A DNA stretch of 64,000 bases from Marinobacter sp. 1-4A (GCF_016597725.1 NZ_VCGY01000008.1:88999-152998), one strand, 5' to 3'. Positions 12,457 to 22,752 are shown, numbered from the stretch's first letter. Notes: a model not told the origin generated them from the letters alone. Numbers and translations: made by a program.

Positions 12457-13833
12457 CTAAAGCTCCTCCAGCGCCGTAATAGCCTCACTAAGCTTAGTTA
12501 CTGGAATTACCTTCATCCCCGCTATAGCTTTACGTGGTGCATTGGCTTTGGGTACCAGAGCATGAGTAAACCCATGCTTGGCTGCCTCATTAATCCGCTC
12601 CTGACCACTAGGCACCGGACGGATCTCCCCCGATAACCCAACCTCCCCAAAAATCACCAAATCCTGCGGCAGCGCCCGGTCCCGAAACGAAGAAACAATG
12701 GCAGCCAGCAACGCCAAATCCGCACTGGTCTCATTCACCTTCACGCCACCCACCACATTCACAAACACATCCTGGTCCGACACATGCAAGCCACCATGGC
12801 GGTGCAGCACGGCCAGCAGCATGGCTAAACGATTCTGATCCAGCCCCACTGCAACGCGACGAGGGTAACCACCCTGAGCCATGTCTACCAGCGCCTGAAT
12901 CTCCACCAGCATCGGCCGTGTGCCTTCCCACACCACCATAACCACACTACCGGGCGCGGCTTCCTCACCACGGTTCAGGAAAATGGCACTGGGGTTCTTA
13001 ACCTCCTTCAGACCCTGCTCCAACATAGCGAACACACCAAGCTCGTTCACCGCGCCAAAGCGGTTCTTAATCCCGCGCAAGGTGCGGTAGCGGCTGTCAC
13101 TGGAGCCCTCCAGCAGAATAGAGCAGTCAATCATGTGCTCCAAAACCTTCGGCCCAGCAAGGCTACCATCCTTGGTGACATGGCCTACCAAAAACAGAAT
13201 TGTGCCCGTCTGTTTGGCAAAGCGAGTCAAAAACGCAGCACTTTCTCGAACCTGAGAAACCGAACCCGGAGCTGATTCAATGTCCGCAACGTGCATCACC
13301 TGGATACTGTCCACCACCAAAATCCGTGGTTTCTCCGCCTCAGCCACCTGCATAACACGCTCGACACTGGTCTCTGACAGCATTTTCAAATCTTTGGTGG
13401 GCAAGCCAAGCCGCTTCGCGCGCATGGCCACTTGCTGCAGAGATTCTTCGCCTGTTACATAAAGCGCTGGCACGCTAGCAGCCAAGTGACACACAGCCTG
13501 AAGCAGCAGCGTACTCTTGCCTGCACCGGGGTGTCCGCCCATAAGCACAGCAGAACCTTCCACAAGCCCGCCACCTAGAACCCGGTCGAACTCCTGCATG
13601 CCGGTACTTATGCGCTCCTGCTCGGCGAGGCTTACATCACCAAGGCTTTGCACCGCTGACAAACTGCCGGCGAAACCCTCAAAGCGCACTCCGCGAGCAC
13701 CTTTTGCATTGCTGCTGACGCCACGAACTTCGCTGACTGTATTCCATGCCTGACAGGCAGTGCACTGCCCCTGCCATTTGGAGTAGTCGGCGCCGCACTC
13801 AGTGCAAACGTAGGCGGTTTTTGCTTTTGCCAT
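12457..13833 (-). CDS. radA: DNA repair protein RadA/Sms
   Basis: RecA-related ATPase that drives branch migration of recombination intermediates. The 458-residue protein has a four-cysteine zinc finger (C10, C13, C24, C27), a Walker A GGHPGAGKST at about 99-108, the RadA-specific KNRFG motif, and a C-terminal Lon-protease-like domain with no peptidase role known. Start ATG 13833 gives the standard N-terminus MAKAKTAYVCTECG. It is transcribed after ettA on the same strand, but a 280-base repeat-rich gap separates them, so a separate promoter is likely. Confidence 0.97.
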   Translation of the reverse strand: MAKAKTAYVCTECGADYSKWQGQCTACQAWNTVSEVRGVSSNAKGARGVRFEGFAGSLSAVQSLGDVSLAEQERISTGMQEFDRVLGGGLVEGSAVLMGGHPGAGKSTLLLQAVCHLAASVPALYVTGEESLQQVAMRAKRLGLPTKDLKMLSETSVERVMQVAEAEKPRILVVDSIQVMHVADIESAPGSVSQVRESAAFLTRFAKQTGTILFLVGHVTKDGSLAGPKVLEHMIDCSILLEGSSDSRYRTLRGIKNRFGAVNELGVFAMLEQGLKEVKNPSAIFLNRGEEAAPGSVVMVVWEGTRPMLVEIQALVDMAQGGYPRRVAVGLDQNRLAMLLAVLHRHGGLHVSDQDVFVNVVGGVKVNETSADLALLAAIVSSFRDRALPQDLVIFGEVGLSGEIRPVPSGQERINEAAKHGFTHALVPKANAPRKAIAGMKVIPVTKLSEAITALEEL

Positions 13834-13896
13834 GAAGATAGTCCTGGTGGTTTTGCGGAGCGTTCAACCTCTCACCCTCTCACCCTCTCCCCCGGC

Positions 13897-14091
13897 CCCT
13901 CTCCCGTGAAGGGAGAGGGGAGCTACACACCTGAAGCCTGAGGTCTTTGTACAAATCTCACAGGCAGTGCAGCAAAGACCCTCTCCCTTCACGGGAGAGG
14001 GGAGAGGGGGGCTACACACCTGAAGCCTGAGGTCTCTGCACTAATCTCACAGGTAGTGCAGTAAAGCCCCTCGCCCCTTGAGGGAGAGGGG
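13897..14091. repeat. Tandem 89-bp repeat with CCCTCTCCC/GGGAGAGGG hairpins
   Basis: Two direct copies starting at 13922 and 14011 (period 89) share GCTACACACCTGAAGCCTGA and a central TCTCACAGG segment. Each ends in a GGGAGAGGGG block, and a further CCCCTCTCCC-gtgaa-GGGAGAGGGG hairpin precedes the first copy. Copy one can pair GGTCTTTG (13942-13949) with CAAAGACC (13973-13980); copy two instead pairs CTGCACTA with TAGTGCAG. The pyrimidine-rich hairpins resemble intergenic repeats common in proteobacteria. The stretch 13834-14114 holds no gene. Confidence 0.85.
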
Positions 14092-14114
14092 TTGGGGAGA
14101 GGGGGTGTTGTCAT

Positions 14115-15776
14115 TTACGCCAACTTCTTATACTTCATACGCTGGGGCACCATGGCGGAGTCCCCTTTGCGCTTCTTGTGGTCTTCGTCGTACTCGGCGA
14201 AGTTACCCTCGAAGTACACCACCTCGCCATCATCCTCAAACGCCAGAATGTGCGTGGCTACTCGGTCAAGGAACCAGCGGTCGTGCGAGATAACCATAGC
14301 GGAGCCCGGGAAATTCAGCAGAGCTTCCTCCAGCGCGCGCAGGGTCTCTACGTCCAAGTCGTTGGTAGGTTCGTCCAACAGTAATACGTTGCCGCCTTCT
14401 TTCAACAGCTTCGCTAAGTGCAGGCGGTTACGCTCACCGCCGGACAAATCGCCCACCCGCTTCTGCTGGTCAGAGCCTTTGAAGTTGAAGCGGCCGGCAT
14501 AGGCCCTTGAAGGCGTTTCGTAGTTGCCGACCTTAATGATGTCCTGGCCATCACTGAGCAGTTCCCACACAGTTTTCGAACCGTCCAGGTCTCTGCTTTG
14601 ATCCACGTAGGCCAGTTGAACGGTTTCACCCACGGTGATGGTGCCCGAATTAGGTTGGTCGTGACCGGCAATCATTCGGAACAGCGTGGATTTACCAGCA
14701 CCGTTACCACCGATAATGCCAACGATCGCACCTGGCGGCACGGTGAAGGACACATCTTCGTAAAGCAGGCGATCACCAAAAGCTTTGCTTATACCTTCCA
14801 CTTCGATGACCTTGTCGCCCAAACGAGGCCCGGGTGGAATATAGATCTCGTTGGTTTCATTGCGCTTCTGGAACTCCTGCGAGCTCATTTCTTCGAAGCG
14901 CGCCAGACGGGCCTTGCTCTTGGATTGGCGGCCTTTGGCGTTGCTGCGCACCCACTCCAGTTCCTGCTTCATGGCTTTCTGGTGCGAGGCTTCCTGCTTG
15001 GCTTCGGTGCTCAGCCGCTGCTGTTTGTTCTCCAGCCACTGACTGTAGTTACCTTCAAACGGAATGCCCTGGCCCCGGTCCAGTTCCAGAATCCAGCCAG
15101 CTACGTTGTCGAGGAAGTAACGGTCGTGGGTGATGGCAACCACAGTGCCTTCGTAATCGTGCAGGAAGCGCTCCAGCCAGGCTACGGACTCTGCGTCCAG
15201 ATGGTTGGTCGGCTCGTCCAGCAAAAGCATGTCCGGGCCGGAGAGGAGCAGGCGGCAGAGAGCCACGCGACGACGCTCACCACCGGAGAGATTTTTTACC
15301 GGCTGATCCCAAGCGGGTAGGCGCAGGGCATCAGCAGCTACTTCCATTTTGCGTTCTATATCGTGGCCGTCGGTGGCCTGAATCAACGCTTCCAGCTCGC
15401 CTTGCTTTTTCGCTAGCGCATCAAAATCTGCATCCGGTTCAGCGTAGGCAGCATAAACCTTGTCCAGTTCTGCCAGTGCGTCATGAACTTCGGAAACAGC
15501 CTCATCGACAATCTCTTTGACTGTTTTGCTGTCGTCCAGCTCCGGTTCCTGAGGCAGGTAGCCTACTTTGATGCCAGGCTGGGGGCGGGCCTCACCGATG
15601 TAATCCTGATCCACGCCCGCCATAATGCGTAAAAGGGTGGACTTACCGGAACCGTTGAGACCGAGTACGCCAATTTTGGCGCCCGGGAAGAAGCTCAGGG
15701 AAATATCCTTGAGGATTTCACGCTTGGGCGGAACCACCTTGCCCACGCGGTTCATGCTATATACGTATTGGGCCAT
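14115..15776 (-). CDS. ettA: Energy-dependent translational throttle protein EttA
   Basis: ABC-F ATPase that binds the ribosomal E site and controls entry into elongation according to ATP/ADP level. The 553 residues hold two ABC domains, each with a Walker A (GLNGSGKST and GGNGAGKST) and signature ([11 protein letters not shown] and LSGGERNRLHL). They are joined by the charged linker NAKGRQSKSKARLARFEEM that is typical of ABC-F proteins. The N-terminus MAQYVYSMNRVGKVVPPKR and the length fit EttA better than Uup or the other ABC-F members. It has no membrane domain. Confidence 0.96.
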   Translation of the reverse strand: MAQYVYSMNRVGKVVPPKREILKDISLSFFPGAKIGVLGLNGSGKSTLLRIMAGVDQDYIGEARPQPGIKVGYLPQEPELDDSKTVKEIVDEAVSEVHDALAELDKVYAAYAEPDADFDALAKKQGELEALIQATDGHDIERKMEVAADALRLPAWDQPVKNLSGGERRRVALCRLLLSGPDMLLLDEPTNHLDAESVAWLERFLHDYEGTVVAITHDRYFLDNVAGWILELDRGQGIPFEGNYSQWLENKQQRLSTEAKQEASHQKAMKQELEWVRSNAKGRQSKSKARLARFEEMSSQEFQKRNETNEIYIPPGPRLGDKVIEVEGISKAFGDRLLYEDVSFTVPPGAIVGIIGGNGAGKSTLFRMIAGHDQPNSGTITVGETVQLAYVDQSRDLDGSKTVWELLSDGQDIIKVGNYETPSRAYAGRFNFKGSDQQKRVGDLSGGERNRLHLAKLLKEGGNVLLLDEPTNDLDVETLRALEEALLNFPGSAMVISHDRWFLDRVATHILAFEDDGEVVYFEGNFAEYDEDHKKRKGDSAMVPQRMKYKKLA

Positions 15777-16068
15777 AAAGGCATTACCCTCTTAAAAACG
15801 AGATGTGAAAAGGTTCCGTAAGGGGATTTTGCTATCGCCTTGCGCAACCTTGCAATTAGGATTGACAGTTGGGTCTGTAAGGTATCGAAACAAGGCAGCT
15901 ATAGCAATTTCAGGAAAACAGGCGATATCGGCATGACGGTATCTGCGAACTGTATAAAGGATGATTTCCAACCCGGTAATGGGCTAGAATAGCGGCCCGA
16001 ATTTTAAGGGATTCCGGAGGCATTCCCAAGACTCTCCGGGCCAGTCAGCACACAGGGGCAGCACATCG
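15777..16068. other. Divergent ettA/glyA intergenic region
   Basis: 292 bases without a credible gene. A TTGACA at 15862-15867 has no good -10 partner. TAGAAT at 15985-15990 is a possible -10 for glyA but lacks a clear -35. CCGGAG (16014-16019) and CTCCGG (16034-16039) can form a small hairpin in the glyA leader. I see no recognisable riboswitch or PurR box. Confidence 0.4.
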
Positions 16069-17322
16069 ATGTTTAATCGTGATATGAAGATCGCCGGTTT
16101 CGACGACGAACTCTGGAACGCCATGCAGGCGGAAAGCAAGCGTCAGGAGGCTCATATTGAGCTGATTGCATCAGAGAACTACACCAGCCCGAGAGTAATG
16201 GAAGCTCAGGGCAGTGACCTTACCAATAAGTACGCTGAGGGTTATCCCGGCAAGCGTTACTACGGTGGCTGTGAATTTGTTGATATTGCCGAGCAGCTTG
16301 CTATCGATCGCGCCAAGGAGCTGTTTGGTGCCGCTTACGCGAACGTACAGCCGCACTCCGGGTCGCAGGCCAACTCAGCCGTTTTTATGGCGCTGGTTAA
16401 TCCGGGCGATACGGTATTAGGCATGAGCTTGGCCCACGGTGGCCACCTAACCCACGGTGCTGGCGTGAATTTCTCCGGCAAGATCTACAATGCCGTGCAA
16501 TATGGTATCGATACGGATACCGGTCTGATTGATTACGATGAGCTGGAAGCTCTAGCGGTTGAGCACAAACCGAAGATGATCATTGCCGGTTTCTCTGCCT
16601 ATTCACAGGAACTGGATTTTGCCCGTTTTCGCGCCATTGCCGACAAGGTTGATGCCTACCTGTTTGTAGATATGGCCCATGTGGCTGGTCTGGTAGCTGC
16701 GGGCGTTTATCCCGACCCCATGCCTCACGCACATGTGGTGACCACAACAACTCATAAAACCCTGCGCGGACCCCGTGGTGGCCTGATTTTGGCCTGCGAT
16801 GATGAGGCTCTGCACAAAAAACTGAATTCCGCTGTTTTCCCGGGTGGCCAGGGCGGCCCCTTGATGCACGTGATTGCTGCCAAAGCAATCTGCTTCAAAG
16901 AGGCAATGAGCGACGAGTTCAAGGCCTATCAACAGCAGGTGGTCAAGAACGCTTCCGCTATGGCGAACGTATTTGTTGATCGCGGCTACGATGTGGTTTC
17001 CGGTGGCACCAAAAACCATCTGTTCCTGGTCAGTCTCATCAAACAGGACATCACAGGTAAAGATGCAGACGCGGCACTGGGTCGTGCGCACATTACCGTG
17101 AACAAGAACGCAGTGCCTAACGACCCGCGTTCGCCGTTTGTGACCTCTGGCCTGCGCCTTGGTACGCCAGCGATTACAACTCGTGGCTTTGGTGAAGCTG
17201 AGTGTCGTGAGCTGGCAGGTTGGATCTGCGATATCCTTGATAATCTGGAAGACGAAACTGTGAATAGCCGTGTCCGTGAGCAGGTTGAAGCCCTGTGCGC
17301 GCGCTTCCCGGTATACGCTTAA
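16069..17322 (+). CDS. glyA: Serine hydroxymethyltransferase
   Basis: PLP enzyme that interconverts serine and glycine with tetrahydrofolate and feeds one-carbon metabolism. The 417-residue length is standard. The PLP lysine lies in [16 protein letters not shown], and the family stretches [14 protein letters not shown] and QPHSGSQAN are intact. ATG 16069 gives [16 protein letters not shown]; the next in-frame ATG at 16084 would trim the usual N-terminus. The nrdR-rib operon follows. Confidence 0.98.
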   Translation: MFNRDMKIAGFDDELWNAMQAESKRQEAHIELIASENYTSPRVMEAQGSDLTNKYAEGYPGKRYYGGCEFVDIAEQLAIDRAKELFGAAYANVQPHSGSQANSAVFMALVNPGDTVLGMSLAHGGHLTHGAGVNFSGKIYNAVQYGIDTDTGLIDYDELEALAVEHKPKMIIAGFSAYSQELDFARFRAIADKVDAYLFVDMAHVAGLVAAGVYPDPMPHAHVVTTTTHKTLRGPRGGLILACDDEALHKKLNSAVFPGGQGGPLMHVIAAKAICFKEAMSDEFKAYQQQVVKNASAMANVFVDRGYDVVSGGTKNHLFLVSLIKQDITGKDADAALGRAHITVNKNAVPNDPRSPFVTSGLRLGTPAITTRGFGEAECRELAGWICDILDNLEDETVNSRVREQVEALCARFPVYA

Positions 17323-17393
17323 GCGTCTGGTAATGCTTGCCGGGCAAGGTGCGCGATAGCCGCACCACCCGGCGCCCTCCCGGAGTACCTGAT

Positions 17394-17912
17394 ATGCACT
17401 GTCCTTTCTGTGGTGAAGCGGATACCAAAGTTATTGACTCGCGGCTCGTTACCGAGGGCGATCAGGTGCGCCGCCGCAGAGAGTGCCTTTCCTGCCGTGA
17501 ACGCTTTACCACGTTTGAGTCCGCAGAACTGATAATGCCAAGGGTCGTCAAGCAAGATGGCGTTCGGCAGCCTTTTGACGAAGACAAGTTGCGTTCCGGT
17601 ATTATGAAGGCGCTGGAAAAGCGCCCGGTTAGTATTGAGCAAATTGATGCTGCACTGAATCGTATACGCTACCGGCTACGGGCAACGGGCGAGCGAGAGG
17701 TGAAATCCATGCAGCTGGGCGAAGAGGTAATGACCGAGCTTCGGCAGCTCGATAAGGTAGCCTATGTGCGCTTTGCCTCTGTTTACCGCAGCTTTCAAGA
17801 CATCAATGAATTCAAGGAAGAAATCGAGCGGCTCTCAGCCAGTAACGGCGAGGCGGCGGTGGATGTTGCAAAGGCCTTGGCGGACAAGCAATCTCCTGAA
17901 GGAAAGAAATGA
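17394..17912 (+). CDS. nrdR: Transcriptional repressor NrdR
   Basis: Represses ribonucleotide reductase genes in response to ATP/dATP. It has 172 residues. The N-terminal zinc ribbon begins [13 protein letters not shown] and continues with [12 protein letters not shown], and an ATP-cone follows ([16 protein letters not shown]). I place the start at ATG 17394 because the zinc ribbon is always at the extreme N-terminus; the open frame upstream from 17337 is not family sequence. The stop overlaps the ribD start as ATGA, so the two are coupled. nrdR heading the rib-nus operon is the usual gammaproteobacterial order. Confidence 0.96.
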   Translation: MHCPFCGEADTKVIDSRLVTEGDQVRRRRECLSCRERFTTFESAELIMPRVVKQDGVRQPFDEDKLRSGIMKALEKRPVSIEQIDAALNRIRYRLRATGEREVKSMQLGEEVMTELRQLDKVAYVRFASVYRSFQDINEFKEEIERLSASNGEAAVDVAKALADKQSPEGKK

Positions 17913-19024
17913 CCGAACTCCGGGAACGGTCCATGATGGCCAGAGCCGTGCAGCTTGCATGGCGTGGCCGCTATTCAACGCACCCCAACCCACGGGTTGG
18001 CTGCGTGATAGCCCGTGGTGACAAAATTTTGGGTGAAGGCTGGCATGAGCGAGCCGGGGAAGCGCATGCAGAAACCCGCGCCTTGAGCGAAGCCGGTACC
18101 GCCGCCCGTGGCGCCACTGCTTATGTCACGCTTGAACCATGCAGTCATTTTGGGCGTACACCGCCCTGCGCCCGGGCCTTGATTGACGCGGGCATATCGC
18201 GGGTTTTTGCAGCCACACAGGATCCCAATCCATCGGTCTCGGGCCGGGGGCTTGATATGCTCCGTGAAGCCGGGATCAGAGTTGATGTTGGACTGCTTGC
18301 AGATGAAGCGGCACGCCTGAACCCCGGGTTTATGAAGCGCATGAATACCGGCCGTCCATGGGTGCGCTTGAAAATGGCGGCAAGCTTGGATGGCCGCACG
18401 GCCATGGCCTCCGGCGAGAGCCAATGGATTACCGGGGAAGAAGCCCGCCGTGACGTACAGCGGCTCCGTGCGGTGAGCGACGCAATTCTTACCGGTGTAG
18501 GTACTGTGCTCGCGGATGATCCCTCGTTAACCGTCCGCCGTGAGGAACTTGGGGATATTGGCGACGCCACCGAGCCTTCGCGGCAACCGCTTCGCGTGAT
18601 CGCCGATAGAGATGCGAGAACGCCACCGTCTGCAACCATTTTGCGAGGCGGTAAAGTGCAGGTTTTTTGCGCATCGTCCACGCTAGCAACAGCGCCCGCG
18701 CAAGATCTTGCGGCACTGGGAATTCGCCTCAAGGGTGTTTCATGGAAGGATAATGGTATCGACGTTGCCGAGCTTTTGGATTCGCTGGGCGAATTGGGCA
18801 TTAATGAACTTCTGGTTGAGGCTGGCCCAACGCTGGCAGGCACGTTCATCAACGAGCAGTTGGTAGACGAACTCTGGCTTTATCAGGCTCCGGTTTTTCT
18901 GGGCAGCAACGGTAGGCCGACAGCACATCTTCCGCTGGAAACCATGGCCGACAAAATCGAATGGACGGTACAAGACCGGCGGCAGGTAGGAGAAGACCAG
19001 CGTCTGATCCTGATTCGCCGCTAA
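17909..19024 (+). CDS. ribD: Bifunctional riboflavin deaminase/reductase
   Basis: Carries out the second and third steps of riboflavin synthesis. The 371 residues comprise an N-terminal CDA-type deaminase with zinc ligands in HAETRAL and [17 protein letters not shown], then a DHFR-like reductase ([39 protein letters not shown]). Both halves look complete. It overlaps nrdR by four bases. Downstream, 76 bases lead directly to ribBX; riboflavin synthase (ribE/ribC), which often sits here, is missing. Confidence 0.96.
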   Translation: MTELRERSMMARAVQLAWRGRYSTHPNPRVGCVIARGDKILGEGWHERAGEAHAETRALSEAGTAARGATAYVTLEPCSHFGRTPPCARALIDAGISRVFAATQDPNPSVSGRGLDMLREAGIRVDVGLLADEAARLNPGFMKRMNTGRPWVRLKMAASLDGRTAMASGESQWITGEEARRDVQRLRAVSDAILTGVGTVLADDPSLTVRREELGDIGDATEPSRQPLRVIADRDARTPPSATILRGGKVQVFCASSTLATAPAQDLAALGIRLKGVSWKDNGIDVAELLDSLGELGINELLVEAGPTLAGTFINEQLVDELWLYQAPVFLGSNGRPTAHLPLETMADKIEWTVQDRRQVGEDQRLILIRR

Positions 19025-19100
19025 GCGTTTAAATTCATGGTGCGCACTGTAGCTGCTTTTGTGAGGCGGTAATGGGTGCATTGAAAGGGTGCAAAACAGT

Positions 19101-20216
19101 ATGGCACTGAACAGCGTTGAAGAAATCATTGAGGACATCCGTCAGGGCAAGATGGTTATCCTGATGGATGATGAAGATCGTGAAAATGAAGGTGATTTGG
19201 TTATGGCGGCTGAACACTGCACCGCCGAGGACATCAACTTCATGGCCCGCTTTGGTCGTGGTCTTATTTGTATGCCTATGACACGCGATCGTTGCGAGCA
19301 GCTGGGATTGCCCTTGATGGTCCAGCAGAACGCTTCGGGCTTCGGTACCAAGTTTACCCTGTCCATTGAAGCGGCAACGGGCGTAACCACGGGTATTTCA
19401 GCTGCTGATCGTGCGCGTACCGTGCAGGCAGCCGTTGCCCGTAATGCCAAAGCGTCAGACTTGGTGCAGCCGGGACATATTTTCCCACTAATGTCTGATC
19501 CCGGCGGTGTGCTCAGTCGCGCGGGTCATACGGAAGCCTCCTGTGATCTGGCAGCTCTAGCCGGAAGCGAGCCGGCGGGTGTTATCTGTGAAATCATGAA
19601 TGATGATGGGTCTATGGCTCGCCGCGAGGATCTTGAGCGTTTTGCTGAAGAGCACGAGCTCAAAATCGGCACCATCGCGGACTTGATCCACTATCGCACT
19701 ACCCACGAACGCACCGTTGAATGTGTTGAAGAGAACCAGCTCGATACGGAATACGGCGTGTTCAAACTGCGCACCTACCGGGATATTATTCAGGGTTCCA
19801 CGCACCTTGCCATGGTTTACGGTGAAATTCCGGCAGATGAGCCGGTGCACGTGCGTGTCCATATTACCGATACCCTTAGGGACTTGCTTGGCGCGCGCCG
19901 CAAGGATTCCCGAAGCTGGCCGCTGCATCATGCGCTTGAAAAGGTGGCCACTGAAGGCTGTGGGGTTGTTGTTCTGCTGAACAGTGCAGAGGACAGCTAC
20001 AATCTGGAAGACCGTATTCACGAATTTTTCGATCAAGGACACGGGCCCTCTGGCAAGGGCAGCTCTGGTGTGTATTTCACCGTGGGCACCGGTTCCCAAA
20101 TTCTGCGGGACATTGGCGTAAGCAAGATGCGGCTGCTTAGCCCGCCCGTAAAATACTCGGCCATTTCCGGATTCGATCTGGAAGTAGTTGAGTACATTCC
20201 CTACACCCCGGACTGA
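19101..20216 (+). CDS. ribBX: DHBP synthase with degenerate GTP cyclohydrolase II domain (RibBX type)
   Basis: The N-terminal half is a complete 3,4-dihydroxy-2-butanone-4-phosphate synthase: the acidic loop [16 protein letters not shown] (about 23-38) and [11 protein letters not shown] carry the catalytic residues. The C-terminal half (from about 216) aligns in order with GTP cyclohydrolase II but lacks its zinc-binding cysteines. Where RibA has a C-x10-C-x-C site, this protein reads [18 protein letters not shown], and the catalytic GRNIGL-like segment is also lost. It therefore matches the RibBX variant, in which only RibB is active. I chose ATG 19101 (MALNSVEE), with AAGGG upstream, over GTG 19089. 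It has 371 residues. Confidence 0.9.
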   Translation: MALNSVEEIIEDIRQGKMVILMDDEDRENEGDLVMAAEHCTAEDINFMARFGRGLICMPMTRDRCEQLGLPLMVQQNASGFGTKFTLSIEAATGVTTGISAADRARTVQAAVARNAKASDLVQPGHIFPLMSDPGGVLSRAGHTEASCDLAALAGSEPAGVICEIMNDDGSMARREDLERFAEEHELKIGTIADLIHYRTTHERTVECVEENQLDTEYGVFKLRTYRDIIQGSTHLAMVYGEIPADEPVHVRVHITDTLRDLLGARRKDSRSWPLHHALEKVATEGCGVVVLLNSAEDSYNLEDRIHEFFDQGHGPSGKGSSGVYFTVGTGSQILRDIGVSKMRLLSPPVKYSAISGFDLEVVEYIPYTPD

Positions 20217-20263
20217 TAAACCCGGTTGCAGCATTGCGGTTGCAGCCCGAGAAGGAGCCACCG

Positions 20264-20740
20264 ATGGCCGATATCAAAGTAATTGAAGGTGATTTTACCC
20301 AGTGCACCGGGCGCTATGCGCTGGTGGTTGGTCGTTTTAACGGTTTTGTTGTGGAAAGTCTGGTAGATGGAGCCATCGACACGCTGCGCCGCCATGGAAT
20401 TGCAGACAGCGATATAACCATCGTCCGTGTGCCCGGCGCCTATGAAATGCCTCTGGCTGTGAAGCGCGTTGCCGAAACCGGTGGGTACAATGCCATTATT
20501 GCTCTAGGAGCCGTGATTCGCGGTGGAACCCCGCATTTTGAGTATGTAGCGGGTGAGGCTTCTAGTGGCATCGGCGCCGTCAGCCTTGAAACAGACGTGC
20601 CGGTAACCTTTGGTGTGCTGACTGTAGATTCTATCGAGCAAGCCATTGAGCGCTCGGGCACCAAGGCCGGTAACAAAGGCGCCGAAGCAGCAATTACAGC
20701 GCTTGAAATGGTTAGCCTGTTCAACAAACTGGGTGAGTAA
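20264..20740 (+). CDS. ribH: 6,7-dimethyl-8-ribityllumazine synthase
   Basis: Condenses the RibB product with the pyrimidine intermediate to give lumazine, the penultimate riboflavin step. The 158-residue protein has the RFN motif (VVGRFNGFV), [25 protein letters not shown] and the late [14 protein letters not shown] 20264 is preceded by GAAGGAG at 20251-20257, which decides the start over the upstream in-frame codon at 20234. The TAA stop overlaps the nusB start by one base. Confidence 0.97.
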   Translation: MADIKVIEGDFTQCTGRYALVVGRFNGFVVESLVDGAIDTLRRHGIADSDITIVRVPGAYEMPLAVKRVAETGGYNAIIALGAVIRGGTPHFEYVAGEASSGIGAVSLETDVPVTFGVLTVDSIEQAIERSGTKAGNKGAEAAITALEMVSLFNKLGE

Positions 20741-21216
20741 TGAGCGACACTGAAGATACGACACCCCGCCCGGCGCCGACAGGCCAGCCAAAAGCTGGTG
20801 ATCGCCGCCGCGCCCGGATTCTGGCAATGCAGGGGCTTTACCAGCGCCACTTTACCAAGAGCCCGATTTCGGATATTGAAGCTGAGTTCATGGTCGATAA
20901 TGACATGACCAAAGTGGATTCTCTGTATTTTCGCGATGTTCTGCGTGGTGTTCATCGCGAACAGGCGGAGTTGGACAAACTGATCGAGCCATTTCTTGAT
21001 CGCCCGCTACTTGAAGTAGACCCTGTGGAGTTGGCCATTGTTCGCGTGGGTGCCTATGAACTGCGCCACAGAATGGATGTGCCCTACAAAGTAGTTATCA
21101 ATGAAGGCATAGAGCTGGCGAAGCGGTTTGGCGGCACAGAAGGACATAAGTTTGTTAACAGTGTGCTGGATAAATTAGGCCGCCGCTTGCGCCTTGCCGA
21201 GACGCGCCCGCGCTGA
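20740..21216 (+). CDS. nusB: Transcription antitermination factor NusB
   Basis: Binds rRNA boxA with S10 (NusE) and supports antitermination on rRNA operons. At 158 residues it is longer than the E. coli protein by an N-terminal extension of about 20 polar residues. The core [14 protein letters not shown] and the C-terminal [27 protein letters not shown] are typical. It starts on the last base of ribH. A probable boxA-type site lies at the right end of this same window. Confidence 0.96.
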   Translation: MSDTEDTTPRPAPTGQPKAGDRRRARILAMQGLYQRHFTKSPISDIEAEFMVDNDMTKVDSLYFRDVLRGVHREQAELDKLIEPFLDRPLLEVDPVELAIVRVGAYELRHRMDVPYKVVINEGIELAKRFGGTEGHKFVNSVLDKLGRRLRLAETRPR

Positions 21217-21219
21217 CCG

Positions 21220-22197
21220 ATGGGAGAATTTGAGCTGATACGGCAATACTTTATGCCGTTAGCACGTCTGCACGGTTCCAGCTCCGTTATCGTGGGGCCG
21301 GGCGACGATTGCGCAGTTCAGAGAGTTCCACCCGGTTCTGATCTGGTTTTTTCTATCGATACGCTGGTTGAAGGCGTGCACTTCCCCGTTGGTTATCGCC
21401 CCGATTATCTTGGTTGGAGAGCCCTCGCAGTGGCGGCGAGTGATCTTGCGGCCATGGGCGCTGAGCCTGGCTGCTTTACGCTTGCGCTAACACTTCCCGA
21501 AGCAGACGAACTCTGGTTGCGGGATTTTGCGTTTGGGCTTGGCAATGCGGCTGAGTCTTTCGGTTTGGCACTCGCTGGTGGCGACACAACCCGCGGCCCT
21601 CTGACACTGAGCGTGCAAGTACACGGAGTTGTGGAGCAGGGATGCGCGATTCGGCGCACCGGAGCCAGAGCTGGTGACCTGATTGTTGTATCTGGCTCCT
21701 TGGGGGATGCTGGCGCCGCACTAGACTACCTTCCGGCCCAAGACGATCTTGATGCCGACCATTCCGTGGCAGCGGATGAACAGTTTGTGCTGGAACGTTA
21801 CCACCATCCGCAGCCAAGATTAGATTTGGGTATAGCTCTCAGGAAGCTTGCAACAGCCGCCATTGATATATCCGACGGATTGCTGGCGGATCTTAATCAT
21901 ATTCTTGAGGCTTCTAATGTAGGCGCCAGTATCGAGCTTGCCCGGATACCCTTATCTCCGGCGCTCGTGCGCTTGAAGGGTGCCGCAGCCACAGATTATG
22001 CGCTGCATTCCGGTGATGACTATGAGTTGTGTGCGACTATTTCGGAAGCGAGCTGGGTAGCGGCGCCGGAGTGGCTTAAGCAACAGCTCACGGTTGTCGG
22101 TGTGATTGAACCCGTAGCCGGTTTGCGCCTTGACGGCAGTGCTGTAGTCTCAGGTTCTGAAGCGACAGGTTTTGATCATTTCAGGAGAAAGGCATGA
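21220..22197 (+). CDS. thiL: Thiamine-monophosphate kinase
   Basis: Phosphorylates thiamine monophosphate to the active diphosphate. The 325-residue length is typical. The N-terminal GPGDDCAV and SIDTLVEGVHF carry the metal-binding aspartates, with further family motifs at LGWRALAVAASDLAAMGA, LAGGDTTRG and AIDISDGLLADLNHI. It begins three bases after nusB and overlaps pgpA by four, as part of the nrdR-to-pgpA operon. Confidence 0.96.
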   Translation: MGEFELIRQYFMPLARLHGSSSVIVGPGDDCAVQRVPPGSDLVFSIDTLVEGVHFPVGYRPDYLGWRALAVAASDLAAMGAEPGCFTLALTLPEADELWLRDFAFGLGNAAESFGLALAGGDTTRGPLTLSVQVHGVVEQGCAIRRTGARAGDLIVVSGSLGDAGAALDYLPAQDDLDADHSVAADEQFVLERYHHPQPRLDLGIALRKLATAAIDISDGLLADLNHILEASNVGASIELARIPLSPALVRLKGAAATDYALHSGDDYELCATISEASWVAAPEWLKQQLTVVGVIEPVAGLRLDGSAVVSGSEATGFDHFRRKA

Positions 22198-22721
22198 GCC
22201 AAGAAGAACAATGGCCAGAACCGGATTTACCACAAGCCATTTTGCCCCCCGGATTCCTGAAGAACCCGGTACACCTTTTGGCCTTCGGCTTTGGCAGCGG
22301 CGCAGCACCCCGGGCGCCTGGAACTTGGGGTAGTTTGGCTGCCATTCCACTTTGGTACGGTTTCGCATGGCTGCCGCCCATCGCTTACTGGGCTGTTGTT
22401 GCGTTGGCGTTCGTGCTGGGTGTTTGGCTATGTGGAAAGACCGCAGCCGATTTAAAAGTGCACGACCACGGCGGCATAGTTTGGGACGAGTTTGTGGGCA
22501 TGTGGATTGCCCTCGGGCTGTTTCCAGACCAAATCTATGGAGTTTTGTCAGCGTTTCTGGTTTTTAGGTTTTTTGATGTGCTCAAGCCTTGGCCTATTAA
22601 TTGGCTGGATGAGCGGCTGCCCGGTGGGTTGGGGATCATGGTTGATGACGTAGTTGCTGGTGTGATGGCGCTTCCGTGCTTATTCGCGATTGATCTCTGG
22701 CTGATGCCTTACATACTCTAG
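22194..22721 (+). CDS. pgpA: Phosphatidylglycerophosphatase A
   Basis: Membrane enzyme that dephosphorylates phosphatidylglycerol phosphate. It has 175 residues with the conserved N-terminal GFGSGAAPRAPGTWGS, several hydrophobic segments, and HDHGGIVWDEFVGMWIA and RFFDVLKPWPINWLD motifs. It is the last gene of the nrdR-rib-nusB-thiL-pgpA run and overlaps thiL by ATGA. Confidence 0.96.
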   Translation: MSQEEQWPEPDLPQAILPPGFLKNPVHLLAFGFGSGAAPRAPGTWGSLAAIPLWYGFAWLPPIAYWAVVALAFVLGVWLCGKTAADLKVHDHGGIVWDEFVGMWIALGLFPDQIYGVLSAFLVFRFFDVLKPWPINWLDERLPGGLGIMVDDVVAGVMALPCLFAIDLWLMPYIL

Positions 22722-22752
22722 AATAAGGGGTCAAGGCTTTCATGAGCTTGCA

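Noticed and set aside
13897..14091. CRISPR array
   Set aside because: There are only two copies of a long 89-base unit with no short repeat/spacer pattern and no cas genes.
15862..15867. TTGACA as the glyA promoter
   Set aside because: No acceptable -10 is found at 16-18 bases, so it is not called as a promoter.
17337..17393. Longer start for nrdR
   Set aside because: The zinc ribbon of NrdR is at the very N-terminus; ATG 17394 fits, the upstream residues do not.
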